The position numbers and the translations under genes are program-made. Of a stretch of 64,000 nucleotides of DNA, positions 8,716 to 16,082 are shown one piece after another. Below the pieces are notes generated by a model that did not search any database, was not told the origin of the DNA, and saw only the letters and a program-made list of their open reading frames with translations. The DNA is taken from NCBI RefSeq assembly GCF_019207085.1, contig NZ_JAATOM010000014.1:1-64000 (forward strand). The letters are read 5' to 3'. Origin of the DNA: Variovorax sp. dw_308. Its GTDB lineage: Bacteria; Pseudomonadota; Gammaproteobacteria; Burkholderiales; Burkholderiaceae_C. Position 1 is the stretch's first letter. Every line of letters begins with the position of its first letter.

Positions 8716-10393
8716 TGCCGTCGCTCCGCTTGGGGAACGGGATGCAGATCTTGATGAACAGCATCCAGCGGAAGAACAGGTCGAACAGGCTCAGGAAGAT
8801 GTTCAGCGAAATGAACGCGCAGATCGTGATGATCGGGATGTTGAAGCTGCAGATCCAGCCGAGCGTGAGGTTGCCGGTCGAGCCCTTGCCGTCCAGCATG
8901 TCCTTCGGGTTGCCCGACATCAGGTTCTGCAGCGAGGGCGGCACGACGAAGGAGACATTCGGCTTGAGGCCGGCGAGGAAGCCGCGATCGGTCGGGTCCG
9001 GCATGGCGATCTGCACCGGCGGGGCGCCTGCGCCTTCGTACCACGGGGCGATGACGAAGGCTTCGCTGGGCTCGGCCCAGACGGTGCGGGCGGGGCACGT
9101 TCCCTCTGGCTTGAGGCGGACGAAGGCAAGCAAGATGTACTTCGCGCCCGGCTCGTCGTAGCGGCCCGGCGCGCCCTTGACGGTGGCGAAGCGGGCGCGC
9201 ATGGCGGAGGACAGGCAGGAGCGCAAGGCGCGCTTGTCGGCGTCGGACAGCGCGGGCCAGGCCCGTGGCATTTCGGGCGCCGGTGCGCCGGGGTCGCGTT
9301 CGATCACCAGGCGGACTGCGGCGCGCAGGAAGCTGCCGGCGTCGACGAAGTGGTCCGTGGTCTCGCCGTCCCGGCGCTTCAAGGGCAACTGGATGACTTG
9401 AAGCCGCGCATAGACGGCCGCGCTGGCCGGGCTGGTGCCGAACGCATCGAATTCGCTGGCCAACTGGCGCAGCAGCGTCACGAAGCGCTTCATCGCGAGG
9501 TTGCCGGGGTTGGCGTTGAGCACGGCCCAGTCCGCGTTGCTGATGCCTGGCGGCTGGATGCCACCGGGCTCGCCGAGCGCGTCGACCCAGGCTGTCTTGA
9601 GCGCGTTGCCGGCGAACGGGAAGTCCATTCCGTCGCCGCGCAAGGGCTCGACGAGGTGGTTGATGAAGTCGGCCGAGTCGGCGCCGAAGCTGTCGCCGAA
9701 GGTCTCGCTTTCTGGCGCTGGCGTTGCAGCCAGCTCGCCACTGCTGGTCGGCACGATGCCGCAGTAGAGCGTCTTGGCCGCGGCGGCGCAGACATCCGGT
9801 GGCGCGAGGAACAGCGGGTGGGTCTTTTCCTCCAGCCACGCGTCGGCCGGTTCGAGGGCGAGCTGCGTGAAGGCGCGGTCGAGCGCGGCGCCCAGGCGCG
9901 GCGCGGGCAGGCGGCGTTGCATGTCGGGGTCCGCACCCGCAGGGCCGAGGCGTTCGACCCGCGCCCAGCCTTGCAGCACGCCGCGCCGCGACATCCAGCC
10001 TTCGATCCAGGCGCCGTGCGCGTCGCTGCGCAGCCGCCGCACGACGAAGCCGGCCGAGGCGATGCGCTTCGGGTCCAGCCGCGGCAGGCCGGGCGTGTCG
10101 CACCAGGCTTCGATCAGGGCCAGGTGGAACTGCCGCTGCACCGGCTGGAACAGCTTGAGGACGCCCGACTTGTTGCGCTGCGCCGCGACGAGGCTGCGCA
10201 GCGTGGCATGGGCATCGGCATCGCGCAGTTGCGCGAAGGTGCTGGCGAGGAAGTCGTCGTCGCTGCGTTGCAGCAGGAAAGGCGCGCTGCCCCGGCCGGG
10301 GACCGGTGGCGGTTGCAGGTTGCGCGGCGCGCCGACCAGTACCGGATGGTGCTGCTGTTGGGGCGGCTGTTGCCGTTGAAGAGCTTGTGCCAT
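8708..10393 (-). CDS. CIS-locus protein of unknown family with C-terminal hydrophobic hairpin
   Basis: 561 residues, no family recognised. The N-terminus is Gln/Pro-rich (QRQQPPQQQHH), followed by a long soluble region. The last 50 residues (about 512-553) are strongly hydrophobic, with two segments, LGWICSFNIPIITICAF and LNIFLSLFDLFFRWMLF, then a short basic tail with KICIPFPKR. This looks like one or two membrane helices, which no structural part of a phage tail needs. The gene lies between the spike gene (8-base gap) and gp25 (8-base overlap), so it is an integral operon member. Possible roles are a membrane-docking factor, a baseplate component with a membrane anchor, or a pore-forming cargo; the sequence does not choose between them. 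Confidence 0.8.
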   Translation of the reverse strand: MAQALQRQQPPQQQHHPVLVGAPRNLQPPPVPGRGSAPFLLQRSDDDFLASTFAQLRDADAHATLRSLVAAQRNKSGVLKLFQPVQRQFHLALIEAWCDTPGLPRLDPKRIASAGFVVRRLRSDAHGAWIEGWMSRRGVLQGWARVERLGPAGADPDMQRRLPAPRLGAALDRAFTQLALEPADAWLEEKTHPLFLAPPDVCAAAAKTLYCGIVPTSSGELAATPAPESETFGDSFGADSADFINHLVEPLRGDGMDFPFAGNALKTAWVDALGEPGGIQPPGISNADWAVLNANPGNLAMKRFVTLLRQLASEFDAFGTSPASAAVYARLQVIQLPLKRRDGETTDHFVDAGSFLRAAVRLVIERDPGAPAPEMPRAWPALSDADKRALRSCLSSAMRARFATVKGAPGRYDEPGAKYILLAFVRLKPEGTCPARTVWAEPSEAFVIAPWYEGAGAPPVQIAMPDPTDRGFLAGLKPNVSFVVPPSLQNLMSGNPKDMLDGKGSTGNLTLGWICSFNIPIITICAFISLNIFLSLFDLFFRWMLFIKICIPFPKRSDGNG

Positions 10394-10400
10394 GCCGGGC

Positions 10401-11090
10401 CTACCAGATGTTGCCCGCGCCGGGCGTATAGGCGGTGGAGATCACCGTGTTGCTGATCAGCGTGTCGCACTTGACGACGCCGCTGAAGGTCGACATGCCT
10501 GCGTCCACCGTGACCATGGCGGCGCTCACGGCCACCTGCGAGGCCTGCACCGTGACCTTGGCCGACGCGGTCACGGTGATGCCCGCGGTTTCGAGCTTGA
10601 CGGAGTTGCCGTTGGAATCCTCCAGCGTCAGCGCACCGGGGCCGTCCTTCAGCGTGACGGTCTGGCCGCCGGGGGTTTCCAGCTTCAGCGTCTCCTGCCC
10701 ACTTTCATCGGTGAGGGTGATGCGGATGCCGTTCTTCGACGCGATGCACTTGGTGACGTTGCGGCCGCCGCTGTCGATCGACGCAGGCGCGGCCGAGGCG
10801 CCGTTCCAGAGCCCGCCCACGACCAGCGGAAAGCGCGTGTCGCCGCCGGCGAAGACGACCAGCACTTCATCGTCCACGTCCGGAATGAAGAAGGCGCCGC
10901 GGTCGCTGCCGGCAAAGGCCGACACCACGCGCGCCCACAGCGGCGCGTCGTTGTCGGCGCCGTCGAAGGCGAACAGGCGGACCTGCACGCGGTTGGCGCT
11001 GTCGGGATCGTCGAGCGACACCACGCGGGCCAGGTGCGCACCCTGGTAGAGCGCGGCGGGGCGGTCGAAGGTGGAATGGCGCATGTTCAT
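10401..11090 (-). CDS. CIS spike protein (gpV/gp5-like, OB-fold plus beta-helix)
   Basis: 229 residues. The N-terminal part (YQGAHLARVVSLDDPDSANRVQVRL, then FFIPDVDDEVLVVFAGGD and PLVVGGLWNG) is the OB-fold signature of phage baseplate protein V and VgrG/gp5 spikes. From about residue 120, regular short repeats (TLKLETPGGQTVTLKD, NSVKLETAGITVTAS) predict a triple-stranded beta-helix needle. It follows the hub gene with a one-base gap. In Photorhabdus Pvc8 the hub and spike are fused; here they are two genes. Confidence 0.92.
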   Translation of the reverse strand: MNMRHSTFDRPAALYQGAHLARVVSLDDPDSANRVQVRLFAFDGADNDAPLWARVVSAFAGSDRGAFFIPDVDDEVLVVFAGGDTRFPLVVGGLWNGASAAPASIDSGGRNVTKCIASKNGIRITLTDESGQETLKLETPGGQTVTLKDGPGALTLEDSNGNSVKLETAGITVTASAKVTVQASQVAVSAAMVTVDAGMSTFSGVVKCDTLISNTVISTAYTPGAGNIW

Positions 11091-11091
11091 C

Positions 11092-12177
11092 TCAGGTGCC
11101 GAGGTACGCGCACTCGGCGCTGAATTCGGTGCGATAGCCGTGCTGCAGGTCGAACAGGTGGCAGGCCTGCGTGACGTAGTAGGTGTTGTCGAAGCGGGTG
11201 TCCAGGCCCGTCAGCGTGACGTGGCTGCCGACGCGCAACTTGGGGTTGCCTTCCGTCGTGCCGTCGACTTTCACGAAGCGGCGGGCGCGCTGGTCGAAGG
11301 CGGTCTGCGCGACGACGGTGGCTTCCTCGCTGGTGGCGACGCTGACCTGCGCGACGCGTTCATGGCGTGCGCCGAAGGCGTCCTTCAGCAGTTGCGCGCC
11401 GGTCTTGCCGGCGCCCGGGCCGAGATGCGCGCCGCTTTCCGCGGTGGACTCGGCGACGCTGCCTTGCCCGGCGTCCCAGCCACGCACGCTGACGCTGGTG
11501 GCCTGGTCGGCCAGGTCGGCCCGCACCCTGGCGCGGCCGAGCTGGCCATGCATTTGCAGTTCGATGGCATTGCGCTTCACGTCCTCGCGTGGCGAGACCT
11601 GCAGCTCCTCGCCGACGATCTGCAGATCGGCGTCGAAGCGCTCCAGCAGGCGGCGCAGGAAGGCGAGGTCGCTCTCGGCCAGCTGGGCCCAGGTGCCGCT
11701 CGGTGATGTCAGGCCGGCGATCACCGGGCGCAGGCCCAGGTCGCTGGCAATGGCCTTGACCACGTCGGCCGGCGTGGCATCGGTCCAGGTGCGGCTGCGG
11801 CGGGCGAGGCGGGCGCCCTGCAAGGCGTCTTCGGCCAGCGCGACGATGGTCGGTGGGTCGCCGGTCGCGTATTCGAGTTCCAGCGCGGTGATGCGGCCGC
11901 GGAAGATCTCGCAGGGGCTGGCCTCTTCGCCGAGGTACACGATCAAGGAGGCGCCCAGCGCCAGCTTCGAACCCGAAGGAAAGGCCAGGCTCGCGCTGCC
12001 ATCCGGCGTGCTGGCCCAGTTCGAGAAGCGCAGCTCCATGCCGCTCAGGCCGCTTTCCTGCTCATGCATGCGCATCGACTGGATCAACTCGGCGGCGCGC
12101 TCGTCTTCCTGCCCATCGAAGCGCAAGGTCGGCCGCGCGCGGTAGATGGCGGCCTGGCTGACGGATGTCTCGGACAT
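11092..12177 (-). CDS. CIS hub protein (phage late control gene D / gp27-like)
   Basis: 361 residues. It shows the gpD/VgrG N-terminal fold signatures SGMELRFSNW, FPSGSKLALGASLIVYLGEE and IFRGRITALELEYATGDPP, and the central DATPADVVKAIASDLGL. This protein forms the trimeric hub connecting tube and spike. It lacks the OB-fold and needle, which are encoded by the next gene. There is a short gap from the upstream 54-residue gene and one base to the spike gene. Confidence 0.92.
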   Translation of the reverse strand: MSETSVSQAAIYRARPTLRFDGQEDERAAELIQSMRMHEQESGLSGMELRFSNWASTPDGSASLAFPSGSKLALGASLIVYLGEEASPCEIFRGRITALELEYATGDPPTIVALAEDALQGARLARRSRTWTDATPADVVKAIASDLGLRPVIAGLTSPSGTWAQLAESDLAFLRRLLERFDADLQIVGEELQVSPREDVKRNAIELQMHGQLGRARVRADLADQATSVSVRGWDAGQGSVAESTAESGAHLGPGAGKTGAQLLKDAFGARHERVAQVSVATSEEATVVAQTAFDQRARRFVKVDGTTEGNPKLRVGSHVTLTGLDTRFDNTYYVTQACHLFDLQHGYRTEFSAECAYLGT

Positions 12178-12190
12178 GGTGACGGGCTCC

Positions 12191-12355
12191 TCAATCGGCG
12201 TGCAGGCGGGCCTGGCGCTCGGCCATCAGCGCGAGTGCGTGGCGCATCGTTTCAAGTGGGTCGTGGCTCGCTTGCGCCTGCTGTGTGGGCGCGGTCTCGG
12301 CGGGCGCGGATGGCGGTGCGATTTCCGCGGTGACGTCTTCGAAAACGATGGCCAT
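12191..12355 (-). CDS. small CIS-locus protein, 54 residues (Pvc6-like position)
   Basis: 54 codons beginning MAIVFEDVTAEIAPP and ending QARLHAD, read from an ATG 5 bases after the stop of the tube-initiator-type gene. The second half is a predicted helix rich in Ala, Met and Arg. Small proteins of 50-60 residues occur at the corresponding place in Afp/PVC loci (Afp6/Pvc6). The link is by size and position, not by a motif I can cite. The next gene, the hub, starts 13 bases downstream. Confidence 0.6.
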   Translation of the reverse strand: MAIVFEDVTAEIAPPSAPAETAPTQQAQASHDPLETMRHALALMAERQARLHAD

Positions 12356-12360
12356 GGTGT

Positions 12361-13488
12361 TCAACCCTCGAAGTTGATCGAGGCGCGCAGCCCCGATGGA
12401 ATGTCGACTTGCGCCGTGAGGCCCGCGCCCCCGCCGGCCTGGGCCTGGCCGCCGACGCCGATGGATGCGCCGGCCGAGATGCCTGCGGACAGTCCTCTGG
12501 CCGAGCCACCTGCGGTGAGGTTCAATACGGCGCCACTGCCGTTGAGCGACAGCGACGGCGCGGGCGGGACATCGACGCGCAGTCCGGCGAAGGCGCCGCT
12601 GGCGGCCGTGCCAAGCGAAAGGCTGGTGCCGGCCGTGGCGCCCGCGCTGGCTCCGGCGGAGGCGCCGAAACTGAACCCGGCGCCGGCGCTCGCGCCCAGA
12701 CCGGCACCGGCACCGGCTCCGGCGCTGAGACTGAATCCCGCGCCCGCACCCGCACTTGCCCCCGCGCCCACCCCGAAACCGAATCCGGCGCTCGCCGAAG
12801 CCCCCGTCGAAAACGCCGCCGCCGCATTCAACGTGACCCCGGCGCCGCCCACCGCCAGCGTCCCGCCATCCGCGAAGCGCAGGCTTGCACTGCCGTTGGC
12901 GCTTGCGATGTCCCGCGCCGCGCGCGGCTGCCCGAGCTGGTTGGCCACGCTGGCGGGGTTCGGGGATCCGGGGCTGTTGCCCGCCGGCACCATCACCGGC
13001 GGCGCGTTGGTCGGCGCGGCGTCCACCGACGCGGCCGGCGCATGCTCCTTGTCCGCGAAGACCTTGTCCTGGCTCGCCAGCGTCAGGTTGATGCCGCAGC
13101 GCAGCGGCACGCCTTCGGGTGAGAAGTAGTCGAGCGTTTCCTTGTACTGCTCCACCATGCCGGTGAACTTGTAGGTGCCCCATTCGAAGGTCACCTGTGG
13201 CGGCACCTGCTTGCCCTTCGGCCCGTCGGGCTTCATGAGCTTCGCCATGCGGTCGCTGAGTTCGCGCACGTCGTGGCCGTTGTGCGTGGTGTCGAACACC
13301 AGGTCCATCGTCAGCTTGGCGCTGCTGTTGGCGACGTACTGCTTCTTGTTCGGCCCCTTGGCCTCGCCCATCGTGTTCGACACGCTGTACTGCAGCGACG
13401 CCGGGTTGAAGTGCACCGTGATGTCATCGCCACCATCGATCTTGAAGTGGGCGAGGGTGACCGCGCGAATGTCGGGTTGCAGAGCCAT
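12361..13488 (-). CDS. CIS tube-associated protein (LysM/Pvc7-type N-terminus) with Gly/Ala-rich tail
   Basis: 375 residues from the ATG at 13488, which shares a base with the stop of the previous gene (TGATG) and has GGAGG 7 bases upstream; a GTG one codon earlier is possible. Residues 1-140 (VHFNPASLQYSVSNTMGE, LTMDLVFDTTHNGHDVR, PPQVTFEWGTYKFTGMVEQ) are typical of the contractile-injection tube/LysM-type protein that joins tube to hub. Family members usually end in a LysM domain. Here the last ~200 residues are instead Gly/Ala/Ser-rich with silk-like runs (GAGASAGAGAG, SAGAGAGAGLGAS) and no LysM is visible. Confidence 0.85.
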   Translation of the reverse strand: MALQPDIRAVTLAHFKIDGGDDITVHFNPASLQYSVSNTMGEAKGPNKKQYVANSSAKLTMDLVFDTTHNGHDVRELSDRMAKLMKPDGPKGKQVPPQVTFEWGTYKFTGMVEQYKETLDYFSPEGVPLRCGINLTLASQDKVFADKEHAPAASVDAAPTNAPPVMVPAGNSPGSPNPASVANQLGQPRAARDIASANGSASLRFADGGTLAVGGAGVTLNAAAAFSTGASASAGFGFGVGAGASAGAGAGFSLSAGAGAGAGLGASAGAGFSFGASAGASAGATAGTSLSLGTAASGAFAGLRVDVPPAPSLSLNGSGAVLNLTAGGSARGLSAGISAGASIGVGGQAQAGGGAGLTAQVDIPSGLRASINFEG

Positions 13489-13991
13489 CACGGTGCCTCC
13501 AGCTGCAGGCCTTCATGGGCCAGGTGCAGCTCTTCGATGCCGATCTCTGCGGTGCGCGCGTTGAGGTCGGCGGCCTTGAACTTGACCGGCAGGGCCCGCG
13601 CGAGCCGCCACGTCATCGCGGTGTTGCCGGCCGCGTCCTGTACCGCGATCGAGACATCCAGCCGATAGGCACTGGCGCCGCCGGCCACCAGCGCGAACCA
13701 CTCCCACGCGTGGCGGGTGCTGGTCACGCCGCGCTTGAGGATCACCGTCGAGAAGCTCACCGGCCCGACGCGCTGCGCCGCACCGTAGTTGGCGCCGCCG
13801 GACTTGATCACCTTCGGCTCCATCGTGGCTTCGAGCCCGGAACATTCCGCGAAGGCGCCCGAGCAGAGGTTGATCTCCGCCCCCGGCTGCCCCACGCCGC
13901 CCGGGATCACGGCTCGCTTGAACGTGACGTGGAAGCGGAACATCTGCAGCGGCTGCAGCAGGTTTTCCTGGAGGTCTTGTGCGTCGGCCAT
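13488..13991 (-). CDS. CIS inner tube protein 2 (T4 gp19-like, Pvc5-like)
   Basis: 167 residues. The start is at MADAQDLQENLLQPLQMFRF. The second half of the fold signature VSFSTVILKRGVTSTRHAWEWF parallels tube 1 (VSDVTLKRGVINSKTLFDWI), so this is a second tube-type protein, as Pvc5 is to Pvc1. In related particles this paralogue starts the tube at the baseplate, which fits its position beside the tube-initiator and hub genes. It is slightly longer than tube 1 and normal for the family. Confidence 0.88.
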   Translation of the reverse strand: MADAQDLQENLLQPLQMFRFHVTFKRAVIPGGVGQPGAEINLCSGAFAECSGLEATMEPKVIKSGGANYGAAQRVGPVSFSTVILKRGVTSTRHAWEWFALVAGGASAYRLDVSIAVQDAAGNTAMTWRLARALPVKFKAADLNARTAEIGIEELHLAHEGLQLEAP

Positions 13992-14004
13992 GGTGTGTCT
14001 TCGG

Positions 14005-15585
14005 TCAGGCGACCGCCTCCCCGAGCACTGCTTCACTGCCTTCGGCATGCTGTGCCGCGAGCAGCGAGAAGCTGACCGTGATGCGCTCGACCGAGGCGGC
14101 GGGCAGCAGCACGACTTCGACGATGAGCCGGCCGGCATCGAGGTCGGATTGCGTCATCGTCGTGCGGTCGCATCGCACTTCGAAGGCCTGATCCGGCGTA
14201 TCGCCTCCGAGCCCGCCGGCACGCCAGTAGCCCATCAGCAGTTGTTCGAGCGAGAGGCGGGCCTGGCGCCACAGGGCCGGTCCGTTTAGTCCGAACGCAT
14301 GGGCCTGGCCCAGCGCGCGCGCCGAGCGCAAGACGCTGGCCACCAGCCGCGAAGCCTGGCCGCCACGCCAGGCCGGCGCCGGCGAACCCGTGACATCGGA
14401 CTGCAGCGCCCAGCCATCCGGTCCCGGTGCGAAGACGCACACGCGCTCGGCCAGCCGGGACCATGGATGTTCCGGCACCAGGCTGGTCGCGGAAGTGGGC
14501 TCTCCGCGAATGATTTCCGGCCGACGCGTGCCGGCCGCGCTGCGGAAGGTGCCCCGCGTCAGGGCATTGCGCGCCAGCGTGCCGGCCAGCAAGCCATCGG
14601 GCGGCATCAGCGCCTGCGGCATGTCCTGGCTCGCGGGGCTTTCCAGCCAGGGCGTGGCGAGTTGCACGAAGGCGCTGCTGGCTCGCGCCGGTTCGACTCC
14701 AGACGCGAGCAGCAGCGTGGCCTCCAACAGCGCACCGAGCGGGTCGGTGACATGGTGGCGTTGCCATCCCGTGCTGCCTTCGAACAAGGGCAGGGCGGCG
14801 ACGAAGCCGCAGTCGCGCCGGTAGCGCAGCAGGAAGTCCCGCACCCGGCCGACCGCCTGGGCCCACGCTGCGGCGCCGGCCACGTCGAGCCGGGGCGCAG
14901 CGATGCGGCGCAAGCCCGGGTCTACCACCGGACCGACATCGTTGGCGCTGCATTCGACGAACACTTCCGGCGACGTGACGATCGGCCGCTCGCCGTCCGG
15001 CGCGGGTGTCGTCGACGCATTCAGCGCAGGGAGGTCGGGCAGGCACAGCAGCGCGACCTGCTCCAGGCCGATCAGGTGCTCCAGGCCCTGCCACGCAGCG
15101 GGGTCGAAGCGATCGACCGTGCGCTGCGGCAGCAAGGCGGCAAGGCGTGCCCGCACGAGCGCAACGCGCGCAATGGTCTCGGCGGCATCGCGCGGCGCGG
15201 GCTCCAACACCGGCCACGGATCGCCGACCCGCACGATGATGGCCCGCCGTCCACCCGCGATGAAGAAGCTGCGCACCGCGGCGCCCAGCATTGCCGCGCA
15301 ACGCTGGCCGGCCTCGACGCTCACCGGCCGCGCCACGCTGTCGAACAGGCGGTCGAACTCCGACCAGCTCTCCACAGCGACGGGCACCTGTTCCAGCGCA
15401 TCGAGCCGATCCGCCGGCAGCGCCCACGGCCCGTCGATCCAGCCGGCATCGCGCAGGTCGGCCCGCTGCGCCGCCGACAACGCGGTGCCCGCGCGCCGAT
15501 GCACGAAGCCGATGAAGCAGGCGACATCGGTGCGCTCGGTCACGACGGTGGCCGGGATCTCGGCGGGGGCGAACACCAGCGGCAT
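14005..15585 (-). CDS. CIS sheath protein 2
   Basis: 526 residues starting MPLVFAPAEIPATVVTERT; upstream in-frame codons overlap the tube 1 gene and are out-of-gene. The C-terminal domain FEVRCDRTTMTQSDLDAGRL is the conserved tail-sheath end also seen in sheath 1 (FFVRCDRGTMTQNDLDNGRL). The N-terminal half diverges strongly and the surface domain differs. Multiple sheath paralogues are usual in Afp/PVC-type loci, where one dominates the shaft and others sit near the baseplate. It lies between the two tube genes. Confidence 0.9.
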   Translation of the reverse strand: MPLVFAPAEIPATVVTERTDVACFIGFVHRRAGTALSAAQRADLRDAGWIDGPWALPADRLDALEQVPVAVESWSEFDRLFDSVARPVSVEAGQRCAAMLGAAVRSFFIAGGRRAIIVRVGDPWPVLEPAPRDAAETIARVALVRARLAALLPQRTVDRFDPAAWQGLEHLIGLEQVALLCLPDLPALNASTTPAPDGERPIVTSPEVFVECSANDVGPVVDPGLRRIAAPRLDVAGAAAWAQAVGRVRDFLLRYRRDCGFVAALPLFEGSTGWQRHHVTDPLGALLEATLLLASGVEPARASSAFVQLATPWLESPASQDMPQALMPPDGLLAGTLARNALTRGTFRSAAGTRRPEIIRGEPTSATSLVPEHPWSRLAERVCVFAPGPDGWALQSDVTGSPAPAWRGGQASRLVASVLRSARALGQAHAFGLNGPALWRQARLSLEQLLMGYWRAGGLGGDTPDQAFEVRCDRTTMTQSDLDAGRLIVEVVLLPAASVERITVSFSLLAAQHAEGSEAVLGEAVA

Positions 15586-15602
15586 GTAGGGCCTCGTCCT
15601 CG

Positions 15603-16049
15603 TCAGGCTTCGATGGTCAGGCCTTCGGCACTGAGCACGATCTCTTCGAGCGCCAGGTCGCCGCCGCCCTTGCCAGCCAGCGTCGGCCCGGTGTACTTCA
15701 TCGGGATCACGTTGCTCAGCACCCATTGCTGCACCGGCTGCTGCGCTTCGTCCAGCAGCTTGATGGTCACGCTCTTGCGTTGCGCATCCGGGCCGGCCAC
15801 GCGGGTCTGCTTGATCCAGTCGAACAAGGTCTTGGAGTTGATGACGCCGCGCTTGAGCGTCACGTCGCTGACCTTGTGCACGCCGGCCACCTTGCGCACG
15901 TGGTTCTCGCGCTCGTTGCCGTTGCGGTATTCGGCGACGGTGACCTCGGTGCCGAGGCCCGATACGTCGGAGAAGCCTCCGAAGACCTCGCCGCCGTCGA
16001 AGTTGACGGTGAAATTGAAAGCGCCGTAGGGCGTGTTGCGGTTTGCCAT
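15603..16049 (-). CDS. CIS inner tube protein 1 (Pvc1/Afp1-like)
   Basis: 148 residues, close to the family norm of about 150. It opens MANRNTPYGAFNFTVNFDGG and contains EVTVAEYRNGNERENHVRKVAG and VTLKRGVINSKTLFDWI, the conserved elements of T4 gp19-like tube proteins. Hexamers stack to form the tube inside the sheath. The gene follows sheath 1 by 33 bases, giving the sheath-tube pair typical of these loci. Confidence 0.95.
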   Translation of the reverse strand: MANRNTPYGAFNFTVNFDGGEVFGGFSDVSGLGTEVTVAEYRNGNERENHVRKVAGVHKVSDVTLKRGVINSKTLFDWIKQTRVAGPDAQRKSVTIKLLDEAQQPVQQWVLSNVIPMKYTGPTLAGKGGGDLALEEIVLSAEGLTIEA

Positions 16050-16082
16050 GGCTGCAAGCTCCTGTGTTCCTGGGGGATGGAA

